DNA of 64,000 bases from an uncultured Mediterraneibacter sp. GTDB lineage: Bacteria > Bacillota > Clostridia > Lachnospirales > Lachnospiraceae. Positions 1 through 9,198 of the stretch are shown piece by piece; positions within the stretch are counted from its first letter, which is position 1, and each line of letters begins with the position of its first letter. The position numbers and the translations under genes are program-made. Under the pieces are notes generated by a model that worked only from the letters and a program-made list of their open reading frames with translations, did not search any database and was not told the DNA's origin. The DNA lies in the NCBI GenBank assembly GCA_934309345.1, contig CAKRDD010000020.1:3732-67731 (forward strand), given 5' to 3'.

Positions 1-2119
1 CTGTCGTTTTATTACTATTTACAGACGGATAGAATCCTGCAGCTTTTTCATAGCAGGATCTGAGCTGATATTGATTGTTCAGTCCTTTCACTCCAACGGT
101 TCTGCTGGTGATGAAATGATCGAGTTTTCTCATATACTCATCTGATGTGATGGAACCTTCTGCCACATAGTTCAGCCCCTTCTCCCAGCTTGCTGTAAGC
201 TCTGGATTCAGAAGTGACCGGATGGAATGGTCTACAACATCATAGATCATCTCTCCCTGCAGCGTCGGTGTGATCACCTGTGTCTTCTTATTCAGTGCAA
301 GATACTTGATATTCACAAGCTTTTTCAGAATCTCTGCTCTTGTCGCACTTGTTCCAATCCCGCTTCCTTTGATCTGGGCACGAAGTTCTTCGTCCTCGAT
401 CAGCTGTCCTGCATTCTCCATTGCAAGGATCATAGAACCGGAATTATAACGTTTTGGAGGTGATGTCTCTCCTTCTTTGATATCTAATGCTCTTACTGGA
501 AGGACTGCTCCTTTTTTTAATGACTTGATCACTTCGAACAATCCGGTGTCCAGGCTCTGATCGGAAGAATCAGATCCTGCCTCGTCATTTACATCATTGT
601 TATTATTATCGTTATTTCCATTACTGCCATCTTTTGTGGCTGTCTGAGGTGCTTTCTTCTTTGGAATACCTGCCACTTTCAGATAGCCTTCTTCTGCAAG
701 TACTTTAAAGCTGGAAAAGAAGCTTTCTTCCTTGATCTTCGTTACGATAGCAACCTTCTGGTAAACTGCCGGCGGGTAGAAGATACTCAGGAATCTTCTT
801 ACGATCAGGTCATACACGCCCTTTGCAGTAGAGGAAACGGTATTTAGTGCATTCAGCCCTTGTCCTGTAGGAATGATTGCATAATGGTCTGTGATCTGCT
901 TATCATTCACATAACGTGTCTTTGCAAGTGTCTTATAACTTCCGAAATTCAGGATATCCTGCATATATGGTGCCGCCATCGGATACTTGGACAGCCCGTT
1001 CAGATTTCTTGTAATTTCCTTTGCCACTGCGGTGGACAGAACACGGGCATCGGTTCTCGGATAAGTTACAAGCTTCTTTTCATACAGCTCCTGCACGATT
1101 CGCAATGTCTCATCCGGACTGATCTTAAATCTCTTGGAACAGTCGTTCTGAAGCTCCGCCAGGTTATATAAAAGAGGGGGATTCTTCTTCTCTTTCTTTT
1201 TCTCGATTGACTCGATCCTGCAGTTTAATCCTGACTGTCCCTGCATTTCTGCTGCCACATTTGCAGACTCGTCATCCGGTGTCTGCAGATATTGAATCAG
1301 TTCTTCTGCTTTCTTGCGCTCTTTGAATCCATTTTCCTTATAAAGATCATAGGACTCAAAATATCGAGAGCCTTTCACTGCTCTCCATTCACCCTCGAAG
1401 GTATGTCCCTGTGCATCGACGGTACTGAGTACGCGGTAAAACGGTGTCTTGACAAAATCACGGATCTCGCGTTCTCTGCGCACGACCATGCCAAGAACAC
1501 ACGTCATAACACGTCCTACAGATACAACGGAGTACTTTGTTTGCAGAAAATTTGAAATGCTGTTTCCATACTTCAAGGTCAGCAGACGGGAGAAGTTGAT
1601 TCCCATCAGATAATCTTCTTTGGCGCGCAGGTATGCGGATGCTCCGAGGTTATCATACTCTGACAGATCTTTCGCCTCTCGGATCCCTCGTAAGATCTCT
1701 TCTTCTGTCTGGGAATCGATCCACACTCTCCGGCGCTTTTTCCCTTCAACATGCGCTTCCTGTTCTACGAGACGGTAGATGTATTCTCCCTCTCGTCCGG
1801 AGTCGGTACAGACATAGATTGTATCGACATCTTCCCGGTTCAGGATCCCGCTGACGATCTGGAACTGCTTTGCCACTGACGGAATAACTTCGTATTTGAA
1901 TTCTTCCGGGATAAATGGCAACGTCTGCAGGTTCCATTTCTTAAGTGCCGGATCATATTCCTCCGGATAACTCATCGTCACCAGATGGCCTACGCACCAG
2001 GTGACGATAGCTTCGTCTGACTCAAGATATCCGTCCCGTCGTTTTGTATTTAGTTTCAATGCTTTTGCGAATTCCTGGGCAACGCTCGGTTTCTCCGCAA
2101 TGTATACTGATTTTCCCAT
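1..2119 (-). CDS. topB: DNA topoisomerase III (3' end outside window)
   Basis: Type IA topoisomerase that relaxes or decatenates DNA through a transient tyrosine-DNA bond. The minus-strand frame opens at ATG 2119 (MGKSVYIAEKPSVAQ) and stays open to base 1, so at least 706 codons are present and the C-terminus is missing. The Toprim domain is visible: an early AEKPSVAQ motif and CTDSGREGEY near residue 110. The active-site motif VTYPRTDA puts the catalytic tyrosine at about residue 353. An Asn/Asp-rich low-complexity linker lies around residues 496-517 (plus strand 568-630). No strong Shine-Dalgarno precedes the ATG, but the N-terminus is canonical. The family is often plasmid- or ICE-borne as well as chromosomal; nothing here indicates an element. 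Confidence 0.93.
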   Translation of the reverse strand, partial: MGKSVYIAEKPSVAQEFAKALKLNTKRRDGYLESDEAIVTWCVGHLVTMSYPEEYDPALKKWNLQTLPFIPEEFKYEVIPSVAKQFQIVSGILNREDVDTIYVCTDSGREGEYIYRLVEQEAHVEGKKRRRVWIDSQTEEEILRGIREAKDLSEYDNLGASAYLRAKEDYLMGINFSRLLTLKYGNSISNFLQTKYSVVSVGRVMTCVLGMVVRREREIRDFVKTPFYRVLSTVDAQGHTFEGEWRAVKGSRYFESYDLYKENGFKERKKAEELIQYLQTPDDESANVAAEMQGQSGLNCRIESIEKKKEKKNPPLLYNLAELQNDCSKRFKISPDETLRIVQELYEKKLVTYPRTDARVLSTAVAKEITRNLNGLSKYPMAAPYMQDILNFGSYKTLAKTRYVNDKQITDHYAIIPTGQGLNALNTVSSTAKGVYDLIVRRFLSIFYPPAVYQKVAIVTKIKEESFFSSFKVLAEEGYLKVAGIPKKKAPQTATKDGSNGNNDNNNNDVNDEAGSDSSDQSLDTGLFEVIKSLKKGAVLPVRALDIKEGETSPPKRYNSGSMILAMENAGQLIEDEELRAQIKGSGIGTSATRAEILKKLVNIKYLALNKKTQVITPTLQGEMIYDVVDHSIRSLLNPELTASWEKGLNYVAEGSITSDEYMRKLDHFITSRTVGVKGLNNQYQLRSCYEKAAGFYPSVNSNKTT

Positions 2120-2145
2120 AAACTAGTTATCTATCTTCCATTCAC

Positions 2146-3195
2146 TTATTTTACACGGAATCTGTAAGCAGTGCGGGTATCGTATTTCTCACCTTTCTTA
2201 CAGATCGGTCCCGGGAAGTTCTCGTGGTGGATCGCATCCGGATAGTACTGTGTCTCCAGACAGATCGCATCTCTCATCTCATAAACCGCTCCGTCTCTTC
2301 CTTTTACTCCGTCAAGGAAGTTCGCAGTATAGATCTGCACTCCTGGAAGGTCTGTCAGTACGCTCATGTGGATTCCACTTTCATCCCCGGCCACTTCTGC
2401 TACTTTATCAAATTCGCCTTCATTTTTCAATACCCAGTTGTGGTCATATCCATTTCCGAATACCAGTGGTTCGTAGTCTGCTCCAATGTCTTTTCCGATT
2501 GTCTTATCTGTTCTGAAGTCCATCGGAGTTCCTTCCACACTACGGATCTCTCCAGTCGGAATGGACGCTGCGTCTGCCGGTGTAAATGCATCCGCATTCA
2601 GCCATAATGTATGATTCAGAACATCTCCGCTCTTATGTCCGTTCAGGTTAAAGTAACTGTGATTTGTCATATTGATGATTGTATCCTGATCCGGCTCTGC
2701 TTCGTAGTGGATCATTAAAGTATTCTCTTCATCGAGAGAATAGGTCACTTTCATAACAAGTGCTCCCGGGTATCCCTGGTCTCCATCCGGGCTGTCCATC
2801 TCGAATGTCACATGGGTATCATCTGCATCCGCAGCCTTCCACATTCTTCCGTGATAGAAATCAAGTCCGCTGTGCAAGTTGTTCTCTCCGTCATTCTTGG
2901 TCAGATGATATTCTGTTCCATTGATCTCGATTACTGCCCCACCGATACGGTTTGCATTACGTCCGACAGATGCTCCGAATGCATTTCCAAGTCCGGCCTC
3001 ATATCCGGCTGCATCATCATATCCAAGTGTCACTTCTACCGGATTGTTATCCTTATCCGGAACAAGAACGCTTGTCAGTGTTGCTCCGAAGTCGGATACA
3101 CTGATCTGCATTCCGGCTTCATTTTCCAGTGTATATACGGTAGCCTGCTCTCCTTTTGAAGTCTTTCCAAAGTCTTTTTTCTGTAACGGTTTCAT
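2146..3195 (-). CDS. galM: Aldose 1-epimerase (galactose mutarotase)
   Basis: Interconverts alpha and beta anomers of aldoses, feeding beta-D-galactose into the Leloir pathway; cytoplasmic. The 349-residue product has typical family features: FGASVGRNANRIGG near residue 80, NLHSG, a central HSYFNL motif carrying a catalytic His, and a C-terminal CLETQYYPDA with the catalytic Glu. A longer frame opens at 3213, but a GGAGG lies inside it 11 bases before ATG 3195 (MKPLQKKDFG), so I take 3195. galE (16122) and a sugar nucleotidyltransferase (17341) lie in the same window but not in the same operon. It is separated from ppk1 by 29 bases. Confidence 0.93.
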   Translation of the reverse strand: MKPLQKKDFGKTSKGEQATVYTLENEAGMQISVSDFGATLTSVLVPDKDNNPVEVTLGYDDAAGYEAGLGNAFGASVGRNANRIGGAVIEINGTEYHLTKNDGENNLHSGLDFYHGRMWKAADADDTHVTFEMDSPDGDQGYPGALVMKVTYSLDEENTLMIHYEAEPDQDTIINMTNHSYFNLNGHKSGDVLNHTLWLNADAFTPADAASIPTGEIRSVEGTPMDFRTDKTIGKDIGADYEPLVFGNGYDHNWVLKNEGEFDKVAEVAGDESGIHMSVLTDLPGVQIYTANFLDGVKGRDGAVYEMRDAICLETQYYPDAIHHENFPGPICKKGEKYDTRTAYRFRVK

Positions 3196-3224
3196 CTTCC
3201 TCTGCTCCTCCATCTCTTGTCTTT

Positions 3225-5348
3225 CTATTTTCTTTTAAAAATCTTCAGTACGGTTGTTAAGAATCCTTCTTTTTTCTTCTTCGGCATAGCGGCTGCAGCC
3301 GGACGTTTTGCCTGTGATGCTTCTCTCATAAAGGTTTCCTGTGCATTCACAAGACTTACTCCGTCTTCCACCGGTTTCTTCACGTATGTTCCGTCGCTTG
3401 TCATCGCGCGGGCTTTCACATTGTCAGAGAGCATCACATGAAGCTGATGGAACAGACGTTTCCGGATCTCTTCATCATAGACCGGACACGCAACTTCTAC
3501 ACGCTTCTCTGTATTTCTCGTCATCATATCTGCAGAACCGATATACATCTTGGCACCTGCTCCTTTTCCGAAAACAAAGAGTCTTGGATGTTCCAGATAT
3601 CTTCCTACAATACTTGTCACACGCAGATTCTCCGTCCTTCCTTTAATTCCCGGAAGGATACAGCAGATTCCACGCACGATCAGATCTATCTTCACCCCTG
3701 CCTGAGAGGCTTCTGTTACCTTACGAATGAAATCCATGTCCGTGACGGAATTCATTTTCATAATGATTCTTCCGTTCTCACCTTTTGCAATTTCTTCATC
3801 CATCAAGGCAAGTACTTTCTGTTTCAGGCTTGTCGGTGAAACGATCAGATGCTTGTAAACTCCATTCAGATTGCTGATCGACATATTCTGGAAAAAGACT
3901 GCCGCATCTTCACCAATCTCCTGTCTACTTGTCATCAGCGAGTAATCGGTATACATCTTCGCCGTCTTTTCGTTATAGTTTCCGGTTCCGATCTGTGTAA
4001 TGTAATGGATTCCGGTACGGTTTCTGTATGTGATCAGGCAAATCTTGGAGTGTACCTTGTAACCCTCAAATCCGTACAGAACTCGACAGCCGGCCTCTTC
4101 CAGACGCTCGGACCAGTCAATATTGTTCTGCTCATCAAAGCGTGCTCTCAGCTCGATCAGAACTGTGACTTCTTTTCCGTTCTCAGCTGCAGCACAAAGG
4201 TATTCTACAAGACGGGCCTTTTTCGCCAATCTGTAAATGGTAATCTTGATCGTCAAAACTTCCGGGTCTGTTGATGCTTCTTTGATCAGCTGAAGGAACG
4301 GTTCCATGCTTTCGTATGGATAGCAAAGGAGTGCGTCTTTCTTCTTTATCTGCGGAATCACCTTGCCCTCTGCAAGCATGGACGACGGCTGCGGAGAAAA
4401 TGGTACATCCACGAGCGTTTTTTTCTTCGAATCCGGGAGTTTATCAGCAATCGCAAAGATAAAGTCCAGCTTCATCGGCATCTTTGTACGGAAAATGCAT
4501 TCCGGACGGATATTGAATTTCTCACAGAAATATTTCTCCATCTCTTTGCTCAGAGAATTGGCTGCCTCAAGACGTACAACGGCCATTCTTCTTCTCTTGT
4601 GAAGTGTCTCCTGCATCACATGACGGAAATCTCCGCTGTCTGCATAAGCTTCATCATCCGGTGATACATCTGCATTTCTCGTTACACGGATATAGTTCTT
4701 GTCTGAGATCTGATACTGATCAAAAACAAGATCAATAAATTCCAGGATAATCTTTTCCATACGGATATAACGGATGTCATACCCCGGAAGATAGAGAATA
4801 TTAGAAATATATTGTGGTACCGGGATGATTCCGAGCATCGTCTTGTCTCCCTGCTTCAGATTCGCAACCACATACAGTTCTTTACTTAACAGATGTGGGA
4901 ACGGATGGTTCGCATCTACGATCTGCGGGGAAAGCACCGGCATTACTTCTTCTTTGAAATATTTCTTTACAAACTTCTTCTCCTGCTGTTCCAGTTCCTT
5001 GAAATCAAGACCGCAGACACCATACGGACTTAACTGCTTCTTGATCTCTGCATATGTCTTGTCACGTTCCTTATAAAGTGGGGAAACTGCACGGTAAATT
5101 GCATCCAGCTGCTGCTTTGGTGTCATGCCGGACCGCTGATCGATCTTCTTGCTGTCCGCTGCTACCATATCATACAGGCTTCCTACACGGATCATAAAGA
5201 ACTCATCTAAGTTGCTTGTGAAAATAGCTACGAATTTCATGCGTTCCATCAGAGGCACTGTCTCATCCCGTGCTTCTTCAAGAACACGCTGATTGAACCG
5301 AAGCCACGATAATTCGCGGTTCTGAGTCTCTTCTAAAATCTCTCTCAT
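3225..5348 (-). CDS. ppk1: Polyphosphate kinase 1
   Basis: Makes inorganic polyphosphate from ATP. The product is 707 residues, the normal PPK1 length. The N-terminal helical domain begins NRELSWLRFNQRVLEEA with FTSNLDEFFMIRVG just after. The C-terminal phospholipase D-like domains contain VHSKICLITY, the motif with the histidine that is autophosphorylated, and IGTGNYNEKTA. A TTG at 5357 would extend the frame by three codons, but the GGGAG is 9 bases from ATG 5348, so ATG is the better start. The C-terminus ends in a Lys/Ala-rich basic tail. The stop lies 29 bases before the galM start, and the two genes may be co-transcribed. Confidence 0.95.
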   Translation of the reverse strand: MREILEETQNRELSWLRFNQRVLEEARDETVPLMERMKFVAIFTSNLDEFFMIRVGSLYDMVAADSKKIDQRSGMTPKQQLDAIYRAVSPLYKERDKTYAEIKKQLSPYGVCGLDFKELEQQEKKFVKKYFKEEVMPVLSPQIVDANHPFPHLLSKELYVVANLKQGDKTMLGIIPVPQYISNILYLPGYDIRYIRMEKIILEFIDLVFDQYQISDKNYIRVTRNADVSPDDEAYADSGDFRHVMQETLHKRRRMAVVRLEAANSLSKEMEKYFCEKFNIRPECIFRTKMPMKLDFIFAIADKLPDSKKKTLVDVPFSPQPSSMLAEGKVIPQIKKKDALLCYPYESMEPFLQLIKEASTDPEVLTIKITIYRLAKKARLVEYLCAAAENGKEVTVLIELRARFDEQNNIDWSERLEEAGCRVLYGFEGYKVHSKICLITYRNRTGIHYITQIGTGNYNEKTAKMYTDYSLMTSRQEIGEDAAVFFQNMSISNLNGVYKHLIVSPTSLKQKVLALMDEEIAKGENGRIIMKMNSVTDMDFIRKVTEASQAGVKIDLIVRGICCILPGIKGRTENLRVTSIVGRYLEHPRLFVFGKGAGAKMYIGSADMMTRNTEKRVEVACPVYDEEIRKRLFHQLHVMLSDNVKARAMTSDGTYVKKPVEDGVSLVNAQETFMREASQAKRPAAAAMPKKKKEGFLTTVLKIFKRK

Positions 5349-5422
5349 ATAACTCAACTCCCTTTTCTTTTTATATTCCAGTAACTTTTCAGAGCTAACC
5401 CTCCAAAATGCTACGCATTTCG

Positions 5423-6286
5423 TTATTTTTCAAGATACTTCAGCATCTCTTCTGTCTTACGCTCCATCAGATGATAGCCATGCTCATAAAATGCATGCAG
5501 GACATCCGGATGCTGTTCGAGTCGTGATACTGGTTTTACATGTGGACGAAGAACATAGATCTCTCCTCGCTTCTCAAGCTGATCCAGATAATTCATCGTC
5601 TTATTATAGATAAAACTTCTTCTGAAGATCGTTCGGACTGCATTCGGATAAGACTTATATGCCTGTCTGTAAAGCTTCTGCACTGCCGGTGAGATCACTT
5701 TCTTGCGATAGCCCTGATTTCTCGTCAGGATCACTATGATCTTCTCATTCCCAAGCTTCTGTGCACGACGGATCGGAACTGAATCTGCAAGTCCGCCATC
5801 CAGATACGGAACACCGTCAATATTCACCATCGGAGTTACAAGCGGCATACTGCTTGATGCACGACAGATCTTCATCAATCGGTCAGGATCTTCGGCCTCT
5901 GTCATATATTCTGCCTTTCCTGTCAGACAGTTTGTCGTTACCAGCTCACAGTGCATCTCTGACTGAAAATATGTATCAAAATCAAATGGGATCAGTTCTT
6001 TCGGATATTTATCAAAAATCAGATCCATATTCATCAGACTTTTCTCCCTGATCGTATCTTTCACTCCATTAATATACTTCATATCTTTTGTATTCGGAAT
6101 CATACAGTCTCTTGTACGTCCCGGCTGTCTGGAAACATAATCTACTGCATTACATGCGCCGGCAGACACACCGATCACATCTGAAAAATAAATATCCTGT
6201 TCCATAAGGTAATCCAGAGCACCAGAAGTAAATATGCCTCTTGTTGCTCCACCTTCCAGTACGATTGTTGCTTTCTTAAGTGCCAT
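5423..6286 (-). CDS. Patatin-like phospholipase family protein
   Basis: Predicted serine acyl hydrolase of the bacterial patatin/RssA group, 287 residues. Seen: an N-terminal oxyanion loop EGGATRG (about 11-17), the nucleophile elbow GVSAG with Ser41, and the second catalytic residue in LDGGLADSVPI (Asp163). There is no signal peptide or membrane segment, so it is probably cytoplasmic. GAGGAGAAACC precedes the ATG. It lies upstream of ppk1 on the same strand with a 74-base gap. Substrate unknown; most such proteins are annotated only to family level. Confidence 0.88.
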   Translation of the reverse strand: MALKKATIVLEGGATRGIFTSGALDYLMEQDIYFSDVIGVSAGACNAVDYVSRQPGRTRDCMIPNTKDMKYINGVKDTIREKSLMNMDLIFDKYPKELIPFDFDTYFQSEMHCELVTTNCLTGKAEYMTEAEDPDRLMKICRASSSMPLVTPMVNIDGVPYLDGGLADSVPIRRAQKLGNEKIIVILTRNQGYRKKVISPAVQKLYRQAYKSYPNAVRTIFRRSFIYNKTMNYLDQLEKRGEIYVLRPHVKPVSRLEQHPDVLHAFYEHGYHLMERKTEEMLKYLEK

Positions 6287-6432
6287 GGTTTCTCCTCTTT
6301 TCTACTGCTATTTATATTGTGAGATTCTTAGTAACATTATAACTTTTTACACTGGAAAGAACAAGGATTAGTTCTTATACATTTTCACACAGTTTGCCCT
6401 GTTTTTTCGTATGCATTTTTCTATTTCAGTAC

Positions 6433-6461
6433 TTGTCAGCACCCTTTCTTCTATGTTAATA
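6433..6461 (+). promoter_or_regulatory. Promoter of the ABC-F gene
   Basis: TTGTCA (6433-6438), a 17-base spacer and TTAATA (6456-6461). The predicted transcript starts near 6468, downstream of the upstream in-frame ATG at 6463. This supports ATG 6556 as the real start and leaves a leader of about 88 nt. Confidence 0.6.
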
Positions 6462-6555
6462 TATGGATTGGTATGTTCTTATTCACACGTATTTGAAAAA
6501 GGACAATTATAACAACGTAATCACAATTCTAATTTATTTACAAGGAGACTTTCAA

Positions 6556-8190
6556 ATGATTAGTGCAAATAATGTAACCCTTCGCGTCGGGAAAAAGGCG
6601 CTGTTCGAAGATGTTAACATCAAATTCACAGAGGGGAACTGCTACGGAATGATCGGTGCGAATGGTGCCGGTAAATCTACATTTCTTAAGATTCTTTCCG
6701 GACAGCTTGAGCCGACATCCGGTGATGTAGTTATCTCCCCGGGCGAGAGACTTTCTTTCCTTCAGCAGGATCATTTCAAATATGACGAATTCCCTGTTCT
6801 TGATACAGTTATCATGGGAAATGCACGTCTGTATGAAATCATGAAAGAGAAAGAAGAAATTTACGCAAAAGAAGATTTCACAGATGAAGACGGAATCAAA
6901 GCAAGTGAGCTGGAAGCTGAGTTCGCTACAATGGATGGATGGGAAGCAGAATCTGATGCTGCCAACCTTCTGAACGGACTTGGTATTGAGACAGAGCTTC
7001 ATTATAAACTGATGAAAGACCTGACAGGTTCTGAGAAGGTCAAGGTTCTTCTTGCACAGGCACTGTTCGGAAACCCGGATATCCTGCTTCTTGACGAGCC
7101 TACCAACCACTTGGATCTTGATGCGATCGCATGGCTGGAAGAATTCCTGATCAACTTTGACAACACTGTTATCGTTGTATCCCATGACCGTTACTTCCTG
7201 AACAAGGTATGTACACAGATTGCCGATATCGATTACGGTAAGATCCAGCTTTACGCAGGAAACTACGACTTCTGGTACGAGTCAAGCCAGCTGCTGATCC
7301 GTCAGATGAAAGAGGCCAACAAGAAAAAAGAAGAAAAGATCAAAGAGCTGCAGGAATTTATTTCCCGATTCAGTGCGAACGCTTCCAAATCCAAACAGGC
7401 TACTTCCAGAAAGCGTGCCCTGGAGAAGATCCAGCTTGACGAGATCAGACCTTCCAGCCGTAAATATCCATACATCGACTTCCGTCCAAACCGTGAGATT
7501 GGTAATGAAGTTCTCACTGTAGAGGGACTTTCCAAGACAATTGACGGCGAGAAGATTCTGGATAACCTTACATTTACACTTGGCCGCGAGGATAAAGTTG
7601 CTTTCGTTGGTGGAAATGAATTCGCTAAGACAATCCTCTTCAAGATTCTGATCGGTGAGATGGAACCGGATGAGGGAACATATAAGTGGGGAGTTACAAC
7701 TTCTCAGGCTTACTTCCCGAAGGATTTCGGTGGAGAATTCGACAATGATTACAATATCACAGAGTGGCTGACACAGTACTCAGAGGAAAAGGACGTAACT
7801 TATGTTCGTGGATTCCTTGGAAGAATGCTCTTCTCCGGTGAAGATGGAGTGAAGAAAGTTGCTGTACTTTCCGGTGGTGAGAAAGTTCGCTGCCTGCTCT
7901 CCAAGATGATGATCTCAGGAGCGAATGTACTGCTTCTTGATGAGCCTACCAACCACCTGGATATGGAGTCCATCACAGCACTCAACAACGGTCTGATCAA
8001 GTTCCCTGGAGTACTTCTCTTTACTTCCAGAGACCACCAGATTGTACAGACAACAGCGAACCGTATCATGGAGATTGTTCCGGGCGGTAAGCTGATCGAT
8101 AAGATCACAACTTATGATGAATATCTTGAGAGCGATGAGATGGCAAGAAAGAGACAGACTTACTCCGTACAGACAGATGATGAGGATTAA
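6556..8190 (+). CDS. ABC-F family ATPase (YkpA/YbiT-like)
   Basis: Soluble tandem ATPase of the ABC-F class, which acts on ribosomes or translation rather than in membranes; 544 residues. Domain 1 has a canonical Walker A (GANGAGKS, 34-41) and LLLDEPTNHLDL. The inter-domain linker (about 245-300) is basic with FSANASKSKQATSRK. Domain 2 is degenerate: its Walker A reads GGNEFAKT (352-359), Ala replacing the last Gly, and the H-switch reads TSRDHQ with Arg492 where SHD is usual. Its Walker B (LLLDEPTNHLD) and signature LSGGE are intact. AAGGAG sits 8 bases before ATG 6556. The overall pattern matches the Bacillus YkpA subgroup, whose role is poorly known. Confidence 0.93.
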   Translation: MISANNVTLRVGKKALFEDVNIKFTEGNCYGMIGANGAGKSTFLKILSGQLEPTSGDVVISPGERLSFLQQDHFKYDEFPVLDTVIMGNARLYEIMKEKEEIYAKEDFTDEDGIKASELEAEFATMDGWEAESDAANLLNGLGIETELHYKLMKDLTGSEKVKVLLAQALFGNPDILLLDEPTNHLDLDAIAWLEEFLINFDNTVIVVSHDRYFLNKVCTQIADIDYGKIQLYAGNYDFWYESSQLLIRQMKEANKKKEEKIKELQEFISRFSANASKSKQATSRKRALEKIQLDEIRPSSRKYPYIDFRPNREIGNEVLTVEGLSKTIDGEKILDNLTFTLGREDKVAFVGGNEFAKTILFKILIGEMEPDEGTYKWGVTTSQAYFPKDFGGEFDNDYNITEWLTQYSEEKDVTYVRGFLGRMLFSGEDGVKKVAVLSGGEKVRCLLSKMMISGANVLLLDEPTNHLDMESITALNNGLIKFPGVLLFTSRDHQIVQTTANRIMEIVPGGKLIDKITTYDEYLESDEMARKRQTYSVQTDDED

Positions 8191-8236
8191 GATATAATTC
8201 TTTAAGATTTAATAATATTTTTATTAGAATAGTTAC

Positions 8237-8274
8237 GAGGTCGGTCTTACTGTTGCTGCAGTAAGACCGACCTC
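8237..8274 (+). terminator. Hairpin terminator after the ABC-F gene
   Basis: Perfect 16-bp stem GAGGTCGGTCTTACTG / CAGTAAGACCGACCTC with a 6-nt loop, 46 bases after the stop codon. The U-run is weak (TGTTAATTT), so termination efficiency is uncertain. Confidence 0.7.
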
Positions 8275-8342
8275 TGTTAATTTACACAATATTGGATTTA
8301 ATTTATGTTTCAGTTAAGCCTATATAAAGCAGTCAATATAGG

Positions 8343-8633
8343 CTATTTCCGTACAGTCATAGGAACAAATTCTATTTTCAGAGCCATTCCCATTCCAGCT
8401 GCTAATCTTTTAAGCATTTTTAATGACGGGTTTCTTGTTCCGTTTTCAAGCTTGCTAATATCTGCTTGGTTGATTCCTGTTCTTTCAGCAAGTTCTTTTT
8501 GCGTTAGATTTTGAGCAATTCTATTATCAATCATTGCTCGAATAACATCCATTTCCGGTTGAATGTCATCCCATTCTTTTTTAAACTCTGGATCTTTAAG
8601 TTGTTCATTTAACAAATCTCTAAATTCACTCAT
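8343..8633 (-). CDS. XRE-family antitoxin (HigA/RelB-like)
   Basis: Helix-turn-helix DNA-binding antitoxin of about 96 residues. The HTH lies in the middle: LTQKELAERTGINQADISKL followed by ENGTRNPSL. The N-terminus is acidic and helical, the likely toxin-contacting part. It is encoded just after its toxin: the toxin stop TAA and this ATG are separated by one base, implying coupled translation. An in-frame ATG at 8645 touches the Shine-Dalgarno AAAGGA, so 8633 is preferred. Antitoxins of this order (toxin first) usually repress their own promoter with the toxin. Confidence 0.88.
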   Translation of the reverse strand: MSEFRDLLNEQLKDPEFKKEWDDIQPEMDVIRAMIDNRIAQNLTQKELAERTGINQADISKLENGTRNPSLKMLKRLAAGMGMALKIEFVPMTVRK

Positions 8634-8634
8634 T

Positions 8635-8985
8635 TTATTTACCATTCCTTTCTATAAAATCTTTTCGACTTTCTTTAGCAATTTTAATTTCTCTTGGTGG
8701 AGTTTTTTGAGTCTTTTTAGTAAAACCATTCGTTAATATTATTCTCCCTTCATAATAGAAAAAATATAACACTCTTGTAATATCTGTTCCTAATTTACAA
8801 CGAAGCTCAAATATACCGTCACCTAGATGTTTACTGTATGGTTCTCTTAATTCATTGCCATAATTTTCTAACATATCAACCAAGTGAAACATTTTCGCTT
8901 TCATTTTTGGTTCTAATGAAAGTATGAAATCTTTCGCTGGCTTATTTCCGTTCTTTTCATAAAATTCTGCTTTAAAGTTTGTCAT
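8635..8985 (-). CDS. RelE/HigB-like toxin (phage-derived Gp49-like family)
   Basis: Small basic toxin of the RelE/HigB fold, 116 residues, predicted to cleave mRNA at the ribosome. Family hallmarks: KMFHLVDMLENYGNELREP, then HLGDGIFELRCK, RVLYFFYYEGRIILTNGFTKKTQKTP and a basic C-terminus. The frame is open back to 9057, but the promoter lies at 9016-9044 and GGAGG is 5 bases before ATG 8985, so that start is used. It is immediately followed by the XRE antitoxin. The pair forms a compact two-gene type II system between the ABC-F gene and a polysaccharide deacetylase. Confidence 0.9.
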   Translation of the reverse strand: MTNFKAEFYEKNGNKPAKDFILSLEPKMKAKMFHLVDMLENYGNELREPYSKHLGDGIFELRCKLGTDITRVLYFFYYEGRIILTNGFTKKTQKTPPREIKIAKESRKDFIERNGK

Positions 8986-9015
8986 AAACTCCTCCGATGT
9001 ATATTCTGTAATTAT

Positions 9016-9044
9016 ATTATATGGTGTTTTTGCCATATTGTCAA
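9016..9044 (-). promoter_or_regulatory. Promoter of the toxin-antitoxin operon
   Basis: On the minus strand, TTGACA (plus 9039-9044), exactly 17 bases, then TATAAT (plus 9016-9021): a perfect sigma-A consensus. The leader to ATG 8985 is only about 24 nt. The AT-rich sequence over the -10 could serve as antitoxin operator, but no clean palindrome is obvious. Confidence 0.88.
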
Positions 9045-9106
9045 CAGAGTTATACAATAGTTTCTTCTATAAAATATTGCAAATAATTTTTAATCTGCAT
9101 TTGATA

Positions 9107-9148
9107 AAAGGGTACTAAACCAGCTATTTGCTAAGTCTAGTACCCTTT
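9107..9148. terminator. Bidirectional terminator-like hairpin
   Basis: AAAGGGTACTA / TAGTACCCTTT, an 11-bp stem with an inner AGC/GCT pair, flanked by T-rich sequence on both sides. It is placed to terminate the polysaccharide deacetylase gene (minus strand, stop at 9199). Confidence 0.75.
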
Positions 9149-9198
9149 ATTTTTACTTTTTAATGTGGATTTTGAGTTCGAATGAAATTGTAGTCATC

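Noticed and set aside
227..2607. Plus-strand open frames across topB and galM
   Set aside because: They are shadows of the minus-strand genes, with no ribosome binding sites and Cys/Leu-rich nonsense products.
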